This document shows positions 1 through 7,017 of a stretch of DNA of 28,834 bases, piece after piece (positions within the stretch are counted from its first letter, which is position 1; every line of letters begins with the position of its first letter). The stretch lies in the NCBI GenBank assembly GCA_023260735.1, contig JALQUL010000337.1, positions 1 through 28,834 of the forward strand. The letters run 5' to 3'. This stretch comes from Limnohabitans sp. (lineage in GTDB: Bacteria; Pseudomonadota; Gammaproteobacteria; Burkholderiales; Burkholderiaceae_C). The position numbers and the translations under genes were made by a program. The notes below the pieces were generated by a model. The model ran no database searches. It saw nothing but the letters and a program-made list of their open reading frames with translations, and had not been told where the DNA came from.

Positions 1-81
1 GATAGACTTACCCGTTCGCAAAGCACGCCTGCTCGTTGAGCAACCCCAGGTAAATAAATGTCTGAAGAAACTCAGACGGCG
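1..81. other. Foreign flank fused to truncated accC; possible mobile-element end
   Basis: These bases do not encode the part of biotin carboxylase that should precede residue Thr82-84 of the coding frame: the accC frame has stops at 37-39 and 55-57. A 6-bp inverted repeat, GTCTGA at 60-65 and TCAGAC at 72-77 with a 6-base loop, lies just before the junction at about 81/82. A second frame (2-94) is open and very basic, which would fit a transposase tail, but I do not recognise it securely. The arrangement resembles a right end of an IS200/IS605-like element, or an assembly junction. The ATG at 58 is probably fortuitous. Confidence 0.35.
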
Positions 82-561
82 ACCCGTGTTCAAGTAGAGC
101 ATCCGGTCACTGAACTTATCACTGGTGTTGATATTGTTAAAACTCAAATTTTGGTGGCGGCAGGTGAGAAATTACCTTTTACCCAAAAAGACATTCAAAT
201 TCGTGGTCATGCTATTGAGTGCCGTGTAAATGCTGAAGATCCCTACAACTTTATGCCTTCACCTGGCCGCATTACGATGTGGCATGCACCAGGTGGTCCT
301 GGCGTTCGTGTTGATAGTCACGTTTATACCAATTATTTTGTGCCCCCCAATTACGACTCCATGATTGGTAAAATCATTACTCACGGAGATACCCGTGAAG
401 AAGCAATGGCACGTATGCGTACCGCCTTATTAGAAACCCTAGTAGAAGGTATTAATACCAATATTGCACTTCATCGTGAGCTCATGGTGGACGCCAAGTT
501 CATGCAAGGCGGAACCAATATTCATTACCTTGAAGAATGGTTAATGCACCACAAGCGTTAA
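82..561 (+). CDS. accC: Biotin carboxylase subunit of acetyl-CoA carboxylase, 5'-truncated
   Basis: This is the C-terminal 159 residues of AccC, which makes carboxybiotin on BCCP in the first step of fatty acid synthesis. The family protein is about 450 residues, so roughly the first 290 are missing. Homology starts exactly at TRVQVEHPVTE, which holds the conserved Arg/Gln/Val/Glu of the active site (Arg292-Glu296 in E. coli numbering). It continues through the biotin carboxylase C-terminal domain, with RGHAIECRVNAEDP and the PNYDSMIGK motif, to a normal end at HHKR. The Asn that should precede TRVQVE is replaced by unrelated sequence. An open frame runs from an ATG at 58, but those eight residues (MSEETQTA) are not AccC-like. 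accC is normally essential, so either an intact copy exists elsewhere or the junction is an assembly or population variant. It is followed by a good terminator and then prmA, the usual neighbour. Confidence 0.9.
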   Translation, partial: TRVQVEHPVTELITGVDIVKTQILVAAGEKLPFTQKDIQIRGHAIECRVNAEDPYNFMPSPGRITMWHAPGGPGVRVDSHVYTNYFVPPNYDSMIGKIITHGDTREEAMARMRTALLETLVEGINTNIALHRELMVDAKFMQGGTNIHYLEEWLMHHKR

Positions 562-573
562 AAATTAAAAAAG

Positions 574-595
574 TGGCCCTTGGGGCCATTTTTTT
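574..595 (+). terminator. Rho-independent terminator after accC
   Basis: TGGCCC (574-579) pairs with GGGCCA (583-588) around a 3-base loop and is followed directly by a run of seven T. It lies 13 bases after the accC stop codon. Confidence 0.85.
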
Positions 596-694
596 ATTGG
601 TTATACTTATACTACATCATTAAAAAAATCAGCATCTTTTTGAGTGCTTTAAGAATTTTGGTTGAACCCTTCAAGATTTTGATTTTTAAAACTC

Positions 695-713
695 CAACCA
701 TCATCAATGGTTG
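695..713. other. Small hairpin upstream of prmA
   Basis: CAACCAT (695-701) and ATGGTTG (707-713) form a 7-bp perfect stem with a 5-base loop in the prmA upstream region. No T-run follows, so it is not an obvious terminator. It could be a regulatory site or chance. Confidence 0.3.
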
Positions 714-789
714 CAAAATTTAGCTTGATGCTAGCGGGTATTCATCAATACTCAGTACTTCAATTGATCGATTAAAAAAGGAAAATCGC

Positions 790-1695
790 ATGTTTGAGCT
801 TGTCTTGACCTGCCCCGAAGCCCAAGTCGAGACCGTCACAGAGGCGCTCGAAGCCCTTGACGCACTTAGTGTCTCTATTGAAGACAACGATGCGGACACC
901 CCCCACGAACAAGCTTTGTTTGGTGAGCCTGGCATGCCACCTCCCAAAGAGGCATGGTTGCACTCACGCTTAACTGCTTTGTTTCCTAATCAAGAGCAAG
1001 CTCAAGCCGCTCTTGATTTATTACAAGCTCAACCATTTTTTGCCGATAGCGCTTTGGTGGCCTTACGAGAAGTGGCTAACGAAGACTGGGTTCGCTTAAC
1101 TCAATCACAATTTAGCCCTGTACCAGTCACCTCTGATTTTTGGATTGTGCCAAGCTGGCACGATGTGCCAGAAGCGGCCAAAACTGTGATTGCCTTAGAT
1201 CCTGGTATGGCTTTTGGTACTGGCACACATCCTACCACCCGTATGTGTTTGCGTTGGATTGCCAATAAAGCAGCGAGTGGTAAGTCAGAGCAACATTTTG
1301 GCCGAGTCCTCGATTACGGTTGTGGCTCCGGTATTTTAGCGATTGGCGCTGCTAAGTTTGGTGCCCTCGATATTGACGCAGTTGATATTGATCCTGCCGC
1401 TGTAGTTGCCACACAAGACAATGCCAACGTTAATCAAGTGCAACTCCATGCTGGTTTGCCCGATATTTCTAAGGGGCAGTATCAAACCGTATTGGCTAAT
1501 ATTTTGGCAACTCCATTAAAAGTCTTGGCTCCCTTGTTATGTGGACATGTGGCTCCTGGCGGCTTCTTGGTGTTGGCAGGTATCCTTGATAGGCAAGAGC
1601 AAGAGTTAAAAGATGCCTATGCCCCTTATTGTCAGTTACAAGTTTCTGATAGCCAAGAGGGTTGGATTTTAATGACAGCTCAAATCAGCGTTTAA
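790..1695 (+). CDS. prmA: Ribosomal protein L11 methyltransferase
   Basis: PrmA trimethylates ribosomal protein L11 using S-adenosylmethionine in the cytoplasm. The 301-residue length is typical. The N-terminal substrate-binding domain begins MFELVLTCPEAQVE. The catalytic half carries the family signature DPGMAFGTGTHPTTR (about residues 137-151). The SAM-binding loop is LDYGCGSGILAIGAAKFG (about 174-191), followed by an acidic strand AVDIDPAAV. The NPPF-like position reads LANILATPL, as in PrmA rather than DNA methylases. The start at 790 has a good ribosome-binding site (AAAAAGGAAAA, about 6 bases away). It follows accC in the order common in Burkholderiales, but accC has its own terminator, so prmA is probably transcribed from the 600-780 region. 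A hairpin terminator follows at 1700-1743. Confidence 0.96.
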   Translation: MFELVLTCPEAQVETVTEALEALDALSVSIEDNDADTPHEQALFGEPGMPPPKEAWLHSRLTALFPNQEQAQAALDLLQAQPFFADSALVALREVANEDWVRLTQSQFSPVPVTSDFWIVPSWHDVPEAAKTVIALDPGMAFGTGTHPTTRMCLRWIANKAASGKSEQHFGRVLDYGCGSGILAIGAAKFGALDIDAVDIDPAAVVATQDNANVNQVQLHAGLPDISKGQYQTVLANILATPLKVLAPLLCGHVAPGGFLVLAGILDRQEQELKDAYAPYCQLQVSDSQEGWILMTAQISV

Positions 1696-1699
1696 AATA

Positions 1700-1743
1700 A
1701 TGGATAAGTTATTGAATTTTTTCATGTCACTTATCCATTTTTT
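1700..1743 (+). terminator. Hairpin terminator after prmA
   Basis: ATGGATAAGT (1700-1709) pairs perfectly with ACTTATCCAT (1729-1738) across a 19-base loop and is followed by a T-run to 1743. It starts 5 bases after the prmA stop. Confidence 0.7.
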
Positions 1744-1776
1744 AGTGATTTTACGTAAGGCCAATCATAACCTCCC

Positions 1777-3165
1777 ATGATTCTTGCTACCCGTTGTCCT
1801 AAGTGTAAAGCTATTTTCAAATTCCCTCCCTCCCTCCTTTCTGAGTCGGGCGGCTGGGCAAAGTGTCACCGTTGCCGTGAAGTTTTTAATGCTACGGCTT
1901 ATTTGGTGCAACAAAGCCCCGATGTATTATCTAGCGCCACTCAACTAGGTTCATCTGTAACTGCAAACGGGCAAAATTTGGTATCTAGTGTAAAAACAAG
2001 TCCCGCAGAGTCTGCTAATCGAGCTGACAAAAAGAACAAAACACGAATTGAGCCTTCTGGCTTTAGTCTTGAGTCCTTATATCCCTATGATGTTGCAGCA
2101 GAATCAGCTACGCCTGCTCCTGCTCCAATACCAAACAGTAGTTCAAGAAGTGTAAGAAGTAGCAGCAATAGTGTTACTCCCTCAACTCTATCAAGAAGCG
2201 TAGCTTCCTCAAGCCCCTCAGTTCAAAGAACTAGTACTAGGTCTCAAGAGGCAGTGCCTAGCAATAAGTCATCAAGCGAGCAGAAATTTGTTCCAAGCCA
2301 ACCACCTTTTGGATCTTCCCGTGAAACCTTGGCAGGACGTGAGGTGAGACGAACAGTCAGCACTACTCAAGCTACAGGACAGCGCACTCGTCCACCAGGC
2401 GCTATTCCACGCACTGAAGTGGTCACCGAAAATCAGCTAGCGACTAAAACCACCGATACCAAGCGTCGATCTACAAGTGCTTTGTCAACACCTAGTTTTT
2501 TATCAACTAATAAAGCGTCTTCTGCAGCCAAGTCCAATGGCAACACAAACTCTCAATTTGCGTCTAGTACAACCCCTAATTCGAGTACTAGCCCTAAACA
2601 AGGTGTAGCCATTGATACCGTATCTATTATTGATCCTGTACAACAAGCCAAAAAAAGTAAACAAGAGTTTATTCGCAATAAAAAACTACTATGGTTAGGT
2701 TCAATAGTAGCAATTGTGATGTTGTTTTTACAAATCACGCTAGGTGAGCGAAACCGTTTAGCTACCTATTTTCCAGCGACTCAAATCGCATTGAAGCCGA
2801 TGTGCCAAATATTTGCTTGCACCATAGAGCCGCTTAAATTGGCGGAAGCGGTCGCCATTGAAAACAGCAGTTTTCACATTAATGGACCCGAACAAACCGG
2901 CAATGTAGAAGAGCAGTATCAACTTACTTGGTCAGTGAGCAATAAAGCATTACATGAGGTGGCCGTACCTCATTTAGAACTGACTTTAAATGATGTACTT
3001 GACCGACCATTGTTACGCCGAGTTTTAACTGCGCAAGACCTAGGCTTTAGCCAAAAAACCATTACCGCAGAAGGAGTGTGGGAAGGTAGCACTATCATTA
3101 CCGTAGTGCCCTCCGAAGGTGGCGGCCGAGTATCGGGTTATAGGCTAACTGCTTTTTATCCGTAA
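1777..3165 (+). CDS. Zinc-ribbon DUF3426 family membrane protein
   Basis: Function is unknown; the domain layout is standard for the protein that follows prmA in beta- and gammaproteobacteria. Residues 1-40 form an MJ0042-type zinc ribbon with two CxxC pairs (RCPKCK and CHRCREVF). Residues about 55-290 are a low-complexity Ser/Thr/Pro/Ala linker, probably disordered and variable. One membrane segment lies at about 305-322 (LLWLGSIVAIVMLFLQ). The C-terminal DUF3426 domain (about 330-462) has the conserved Cys pair region PMCQIFACTIEPL and the ending SGYRLTAFYP. The topology would put the zinc ribbon in the cytoplasm and DUF3426 in the periplasm. The start codon has only a weak ribosome-binding site. 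The gene converges with adenosine deaminase. Assignment is by domain pattern; no role should be claimed. Confidence 0.85.
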   Translation: MILATRCPKCKAIFKFPPSLLSESGGWAKCHRCREVFNATAYLVQQSPDVLSSATQLGSSVTANGQNLVSSVKTSPAESANRADKKNKTRIEPSGFSLESLYPYDVAAESATPAPAPIPNSSSRSVRSSSNSVTPSTLSRSVASSSPSVQRTSTRSQEAVPSNKSSSEQKFVPSQPPFGSSRETLAGREVRRTVSTTQATGQRTRPPGAIPRTEVVTENQLATKTTDTKRRSTSALSTPSFLSTNKASSAAKSNGNTNSQFASSTTPNSSTSPKQGVAIDTVSIIDPVQQAKKSKQEFIRNKKLLWLGSIVAIVMLFLQITLGERNRLATYFPATQIALKPMCQIFACTIEPLKLAEAVAIENSSFHINGPEQTGNVEEQYQLTWSVSNKALHEVAVPHLELTLNDVLDRPLLRRVLTAQDLGFSQKTITAEGVWEGSTIITVVPSEGGGRVSGYRLTAFYP

Positions 3166-3237
3166 GCAAAGATAAGCTACTGGCCCCAAAAGATATTTTT
3201 GTACCACTTGGTATTTCAATTCATCTGAGTATTTCTT

Positions 3238-3285
3238 CATAAAGTCCCCAAAATGTTGGCGTCCAACTTTTGGGTTTACTTTATG
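3238..3285. terminator. Long hairpin between convergent genes, likely bidirectional terminator
   Basis: Three nested arms pair: CATAAAGT (3238-3245) with ACTTTATG (3278-3285); CCCAAAA (3247-3253) with TTTTGGG (3268-3274); and GTTGG (3255-3259) with CCAAC (3263-3267). That is 20 paired bases in 48, with a 3-base bulge and a small loop. It sits between the ends of the DUF3426 gene (+) and the adenosine deaminase gene (-). T-tracts are weak on both sides, so termination is inferred from structure and position. Confidence 0.55.
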
Positions 3286-3311
3286 TTAAAGGGAACTGAG
3301 GGGGAGTTCAA

Positions 3312-4340
3312 TTAAGCTTGTGCTTTTTCCCAGGCTTGAACTTTTGCCTTCGCAGCCACTTTCACATCAACAGGCAAGAAAGACGCTTCAATACCTGCAT
3401 ACTGCATAGCAATAATTTCTTGTAAGCTCACATTGGTTTGTTGATGAATCAACTCTAGTTCTTTACACAAAGTGGTGTCTGACATTAAGCGGTTGTCAGT
3501 TGAGCAAGACAAGCTTAAACCTGCATCTAACATGGCACGTATAGGATGAGCAGCAATAGAAGTAGCCGCACCTGTGTGTACATTGCTACTTGGGCAAACT
3601 TCAAAATGCAAACCCAATGCTTTAGCTTGATCAGTCCAGCGCGGGCTACCATCCGCTTCTTGACGTACTACATTGACACCATGACCAATACGAGTAGCAC
3701 CCAAACGGGCCGCTTCAATTACTTGATGACCCGCATCGGCTTCACCAGCATGTAGCGTAATGCCTAAACCAGCATCACGGGCAATATTGATGGCTTTTTC
3801 ATGATCTTTTGCAGGAAAACCAAATTCTGGGCCTGCTAAGTCAAATGCTACCACTCCTTTTCCTGCATATTGAGCCGCTAATTGAGCGGCTACTGCTGTT
3901 ACTTCGGGTGCGTGATGACGCATACCACAAATAATTAAGCCACTAGCCAAACCACTTTTTTTCATACCTGCAATAAAGGCTTCAATCACCGCTTCGTTGC
4001 TTAAACCAAAGGGTTCAAATAATTGAGGTGCCATTCTAAACTCAGCCAATACACAACCATCAGCAATCGAGTCTTGGGCCAACTCAAACGCCACACGTTC
4101 GCAGGCTTCTAGGGTAGCCATACCATCAACGGTATAAGAAAAACCCTCTAGGTAACGTACCAAACTACCAGAATTGGCATTGTCTGCCATCCATTGTGCA
4201 ATCGCGGCAGGTTCTTGATGGGGTAACTCAATGCCTTTTTGACGGCTTAGTTCCAGTAAAGTACTTGGGCGCAAGCCACCGTCAATATGTTCATGCAAGC
4301 AAACCTTAGGCATGGCAGCCCAGTTAAAAGTAGAAGTCAT
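3312..4340 (-). CDS. add: Adenosine deaminase
   Basis: Hydrolytically deaminates adenosine and deoxyadenosine to inosine and deoxyinosine, which the purine nucleoside phosphorylase in this island can then cleave. The 342-residue length fits the family. Zinc and catalytic motifs are in order: HxH in CLHEHIDGG near the N terminus, TLHAGEA (His and catalytic Glu), RIGHG (His), CPSSN, and CSTDNRLMS (metal-binding Asp). In that last motif the second Asp of the classical TDDP is Asn (STDNR), as known in the actinobacterial-type branch of bacterial adenosine deaminases. A related purine substrate cannot be excluded. It is divergent from the bmpA operon across a 424-base gap, so shared regulation is possible. 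The ATG at 4340 has a poor ribosome-binding site but the N terminus fits the family. Confidence 0.92.
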   Translation of the reverse strand: MTSTFNWAAMPKVCLHEHIDGGLRPSTLLELSRQKGIELPHQEPAAIAQWMADNANSGSLVRYLEGFSYTVDGMATLEACERVAFELAQDSIADGCVLAEFRMAPQLFEPFGLSNEAVIEAFIAGMKKSGLASGLIICGMRHHAPEVTAVAAQLAAQYAGKGVVAFDLAGPEFGFPAKDHEKAINIARDAGLGITLHAGEADAGHQVIEAARLGATRIGHGVNVVRQEADGSPRWTDQAKALGLHFEVCPSSNVHTGAATSIAAHPIRAMLDAGLSLSCSTDNRLMSDTTLCKELELIHQQTNVSLQEIIAMQYAGIEASFLPVDVKVAAKAKVQAWEKAQA

Positions 4341-4644
4341 AGTTTCTCGATATAAAAATGGATAAAAAAGCCAGTAATTTTAAAAATTAACAGCCAATAG
4401 TGTAAGGGTGGATTGCAAAGTTGTTTTAAAAATCAAATAAAACCAATTCGTTTTGATATGGAAATATGATTGGTTCATGAACTCATCCTCCTGCAAAGTG
4501 GCAGTTAGAGGAGGTTGACTGCTTGGGTTTTGTGGAATTGGTCTAATACATCCCCTTAGTTCCCCTTATTAACTCGTGGTAATGAGGGCTATCAATGGCG
4601 GTAAGACTTATGCCGTAGGTCTCCTAGGGTTTGTACTTGAGGCA
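4341..4644. other. Divergent intergenic region, add / bmpA, no gene seen
   Basis: No plausible ORF, tRNA or known riboswitch pattern was found. Structure seen by eye: a 10-bp tandem repeat TCCCCTTAGT / TCCCCTTATT at 4551-4570 (9 of 10 identical, one helical turn apart), and potential pairing of CCTCC with GGAGG on either side of CTGC...GCAG within about 4485-4520. The bmpA promoter and operator lie to the right of this stretch. The promoter for add must be at its left side but I cannot place it. Confidence 0.5.
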
Positions 4645-4673
4645 TTGGATAAATTTTAGTTTATGATTAAAAT
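4645..4673 (+). promoter_or_regulatory. Predicted sigma-70 promoter of bmpA operon
   Basis: TTGGAT (-35, 4645-4650) and TAAAAT (-10, 4668-4673) are separated by 17 bases. The PurR-like operator begins immediately after the -10, so it would cover the transcription start. The start codon is about 90 bases downstream. Confidence 0.6.
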
Positions 4674-4689
4674 ACGCAAACGTTTGCCA
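4674..4689 (+). promoter_or_regulatory. PurR/LacI-type operator
   Basis: ACGCAAACGTTTGCCA contains the perfect 12-bp palindrome GCAAACGTTTGC (4676-4687). It differs at two end bases from the palindromic PurR box ACGCAAACGTTTGCGT. The nearby LacI-family regulator (5967-6980) has the same recognition-helix residues as E. coli PurR, so it is the likely binder. Overlap with the transcription start implies repression. Confidence 0.75.
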
Positions 4690-4764
4690 TCTGGTTTTTA
4701 GTGATTTTTAACGGCAAATTGTTCTTGTGATGACCCATTACTTAATTTCCCTCAAAGGACCTGT

Positions 4765-5820
4765 ATGAAACTTTCTTTTGCTAAAACCCCCCATATTCTC
4801 TCTGTGGTGGCTGCTGCCGCATTATTAGCCGCTTGCAACAAGCCAGCTGACAACGCAGCTCCTGCACAAACCGCTAGTGCACCTGCCTCAACAGCCACGG
4901 CAACTGGCCCAGTACCTGCCATTATTTTTGATATGGGTGGTAAGTTTGACAAGTCATTCAATGAAGCGGCCTACAAAGGCATGGAGCAGTTCAAAAAAGA
5001 AACTGGCATTCAATATAAAGAATTTGAAATTGCCAATGAAGCCCAACGTGAGCAAGCGATTCGTCGCATGGCAGAAGAAGGTGCTTCCCCTATTATTGGC
5101 GTAGGTTTTGGCCAAGCCAGCAGTATTGAAAAAATCGCTAAAGAATTCCCTCAATTAAAATTTGCCATTATTGACAGCGTAGTCCCTGATGTACCTAACG
5201 TGCAATCAGTGGTGTTTAAAGAGCACGAAGGTAGTTTCTTGGTGGGAGTTTTAGCTGCTAAAGCCAGCAAAACTGGCAAAGTTGGTTTTGTCGGTGGCAT
5301 GGACATTCCTTTAATTCGTAAATTCCAATGTGGCTATGAACAAGGTGTGAAATATGTCAATAAAAAAGGTCAAATTTTTGCCAATATGACAGGTACTACA
5401 GGCGCAGCTTGGAACGATCCTGCACGTGGTGGTGAACTCACTAAAGCACAATTTGCTAAAGGTGCAGATGTTGTATTTGCGGCTGCAGGCGGTACTGGTA
5501 TTGGTGTGTACCAAGCGGCTAAAGATGCAGGTAAATTAGCTATTGGTGTTGATAGCAACCAAAACCATTTGCAACCAGGCACTATGCTTACTTCTATGGT
5601 TAAACGTGTCGATACAGCGGTTTACAACGTAGCTAAAAACCATACCCCTGGCATTAGCAATCTTGGCTTAAAAGAAGATGGCGTAGGTGTTGCAATGGAT
5701 GAGCACAACGCAAAATTAATTACTGACGAAATGAAAGCCGATTTAGAAAAAGCCAAAGCTGGCATTTTAGATGGCAGCATCAAAGTGGTTGATTTTATGG
5801 CCGCTAATAAATGTAACTAA
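4765..5820 (+). CDS. BMP-family nucleoside-binding lipoprotein of ABC importer
   Basis: Predicted periplasmic, membrane-anchored substrate-binding protein (BMP/PnrA-like, PF02608), capturing nucleosides for the ABC importer encoded at 7018-10680. The N terminus is a lipoprotein signal: positively charged start, hydrophobic stretch, then lipobox LLAAC with acylated Cys near residue 24. An Ala/Thr/Pro-rich spacer follows to about residue 48. The BMP domain then shows IIFDMGGKFDKSFNEAAY, IIGVGFGQ, VGFVGGMDIPLI, FAAAGGTG and IGVDSNQ, all typical of this family. The start is supported by AAAGGAC about 8 bases upstream. It is the first gene after a PurR-box promoter and is separated from the next gene by a long hairpin. 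That could allow higher expression of the binding protein than of the transporter. Substrate identity (purine or pyrimidine nucleoside) is inferred from neighbours only. Confidence 0.92.
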   Translation: MKLSFAKTPHILSVVAAAALLAACNKPADNAAPAQTASAPASTATATGPVPAIIFDMGGKFDKSFNEAAYKGMEQFKKETGIQYKEFEIANEAQREQAIRRMAEEGASPIIGVGFGQASSIEKIAKEFPQLKFAIIDSVVPDVPNVQSVVFKEHEGSFLVGVLAAKASKTGKVGFVGGMDIPLIRKFQCGYEQGVKYVNKKGQIFANMTGTTGAAWNDPARGGELTKAQFAKGADVVFAAAGGTGIGVYQAAKDAGKLAIGVDSNQNHLQPGTMLTSMVKRVDTAVYNVAKNHTPGISNLGLKEDGVGVAMDEHNAKLITDEMKADLEKAKAGILDGSIKVVDFMAANKCN

Positions 5821-5822
5821 GC

Positions 5823-5870
5823 CATTCAAAGTGGTCATTATTTAAAAAATAGATGGCTACTTTTGAAATG
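5823..5870 (+). terminator. Hairpin after bmpA, attenuator or mRNA stabiliser
   Basis: AGTGGTCAT (5830-5838) pairs with ATGGCTACT (5853-5861), including two G-U pairs. The stem extends outward as CATTCAA with TTGAAATG with a bulge. A T-rich stretch (TTATTTTCATTTTT) follows from 5872. It is placed just after the bmpA stop, so it may partly terminate transcription or protect the bmpA transcript end. Confidence 0.5.
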
Positions 5871-5966
5871 ACTTATTTTCATTTTTGAATTGATATTCAT
5901 GATAACCCTAGCCACTCAAGTATTACAAAACCCTTGTTGGTTAGGGCGTACTGTTTTTAAAGCAAC

Positions 5967-6980
5967 ATGAGCACGATTAAAGATGTCGCTCTTAAAGCGG
6001 GTGTTTCATTCACCACTGTTTCTCATGTTATTAATGGCACTCGTAAGGTAAGTGAGATTACTCATCAACGGGTAATGCAAGCAATTAAAGAGTGTGCTTA
6101 TGTACCTAGCCAAGTGGCTCGTTCTTTGCAGGCTTCGCAAACCCATATGATTGGTTTGTTAGTGCCTGATATTAGCAACCCTTTTTGTGCAGAAATTACC
6201 CAAGGCATAGAACAAGTAGCCCAAAAACAGGGGTTTGCTATCATGCTTTATAACCATCATCAACAAACACAAACTCAACAATTTGACGACTTATTAAGTC
6301 GCAGGGTAGATGGAGTTATTTTATTAGCGGGCATTTTTCAGCATTCATTTTTAGCTCCTGCCCTGCAAAAAAAACTAGCCCATCACCGCTTACCCTTGGT
6401 GTTAATTGATCACGAACCACAAGATATTGTGGCTGATAGTTTGTTGTCCGATGCCTTCGAGTCGGGTCGTATGGCTACTCAGCATTTAATCGACTTGGGC
6501 CATCAAAAAATAGCTTGTATTAGTGGTCCCCTTAATATGCCGGTGAGCCAAGCAAGGGTAGACGGCTGGAAAAGTGCAATGCAACAGCTACCCAATTTTT
6601 GTTATGAACAATTATTGTACGAAGGAAGTTTTAATATTGCCAGTGGCGTAGAGCTAGCAAAAAAAATATTAACAGAAACACAATGTAGTGCCGTTTTTGC
6701 TTGTAATGACATGATGGCATTAGGTGTTTTAACCGCCGCATCTTATTTAAATGTGCAAGTGCCACAAAAATTATCGGTGATAGGGGTCGATGGTATTGCA
6801 ATGGGCCAATACGCATCACCTGCACTCACCACAGTGGGTAAAGATTTAATTGCTTTGGGCGCACAAGCCGCCAACTTGTTAATTAGCCGAATTAAAAATC
6901 AAATCACTGGGGGTAATTTAAGAGTGATGACGCAGTCGAATTTAATATTAAGACAATCTACTACTAGCTTTCAAGCTTAG
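5967..6980 (+). CDS. LacI/PurR-family transcriptional regulator
   Basis: Predicted repressor of the nucleoside island. The N-terminal helix-turn-helix is STIKDVALKAGVSFTTVSHV, with the recognition stretch TTVSHVIN identical to that of E. coli PurR. The hinge region VARSLQ (PurR: VARSLK) inserts a Leu into the minor groove. The remaining about 275 residues form the periplasmic-binding-protein-like effector domain (GLLVPDISNPFCAEI, DGVILLAG, IACISGPLN, AVFACNDMMALG, LSVIGVDG). Length 337 is typical. The operator match at 4674-4689 supports it acting on the bmpA promoter. The effector could be a purine base, as in PurR, or a nucleoside; the sequence does not settle this. The gene lies inside the transport operon, between the binding protein and the ATPase. 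No strong ribosome-binding site precedes the ATG, so it may be poorly translated, as suits a repressor. Confidence 0.92.
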   Translation: MSTIKDVALKAGVSFTTVSHVINGTRKVSEITHQRVMQAIKECAYVPSQVARSLQASQTHMIGLLVPDISNPFCAEITQGIEQVAQKQGFAIMLYNHHQQTQTQQFDDLLSRRVDGVILLAGIFQHSFLAPALQKKLAHHRLPLVLIDHEPQDIVADSLLSDAFESGRMATQHLIDLGHQKIACISGPLNMPVSQARVDGWKSAMQQLPNFCYEQLLYEGSFNIASGVELAKKILTETQCSAVFACNDMMALGVLTAASYLNVQVPQKLSVIGVDGIAMGQYASPALTTVGKDLIALGAQAANLLISRIKNQITGGNLRVMTQSNLILRQSTTSFQA

Positions 6981-7017
6981 TTTTTATTTTTTGTGTTTAT
7001 TTCAAGAGAGTTAATCA

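Noticed and set aside
60..82. GCCGTCTGAG on the minus strand, one base from the Neisseria DNA uptake sequence
   Set aside because: I noticed only this single imperfect copy, and the window is not neisserial in gene content; it is part of the small hairpin at the junction.
4341..4764. Possible purine riboswitch before bmpA
   Set aside because: The three-way junction and loop consensus of purine riboswitches are not present, and the promoter lies downstream of most of the structured part.
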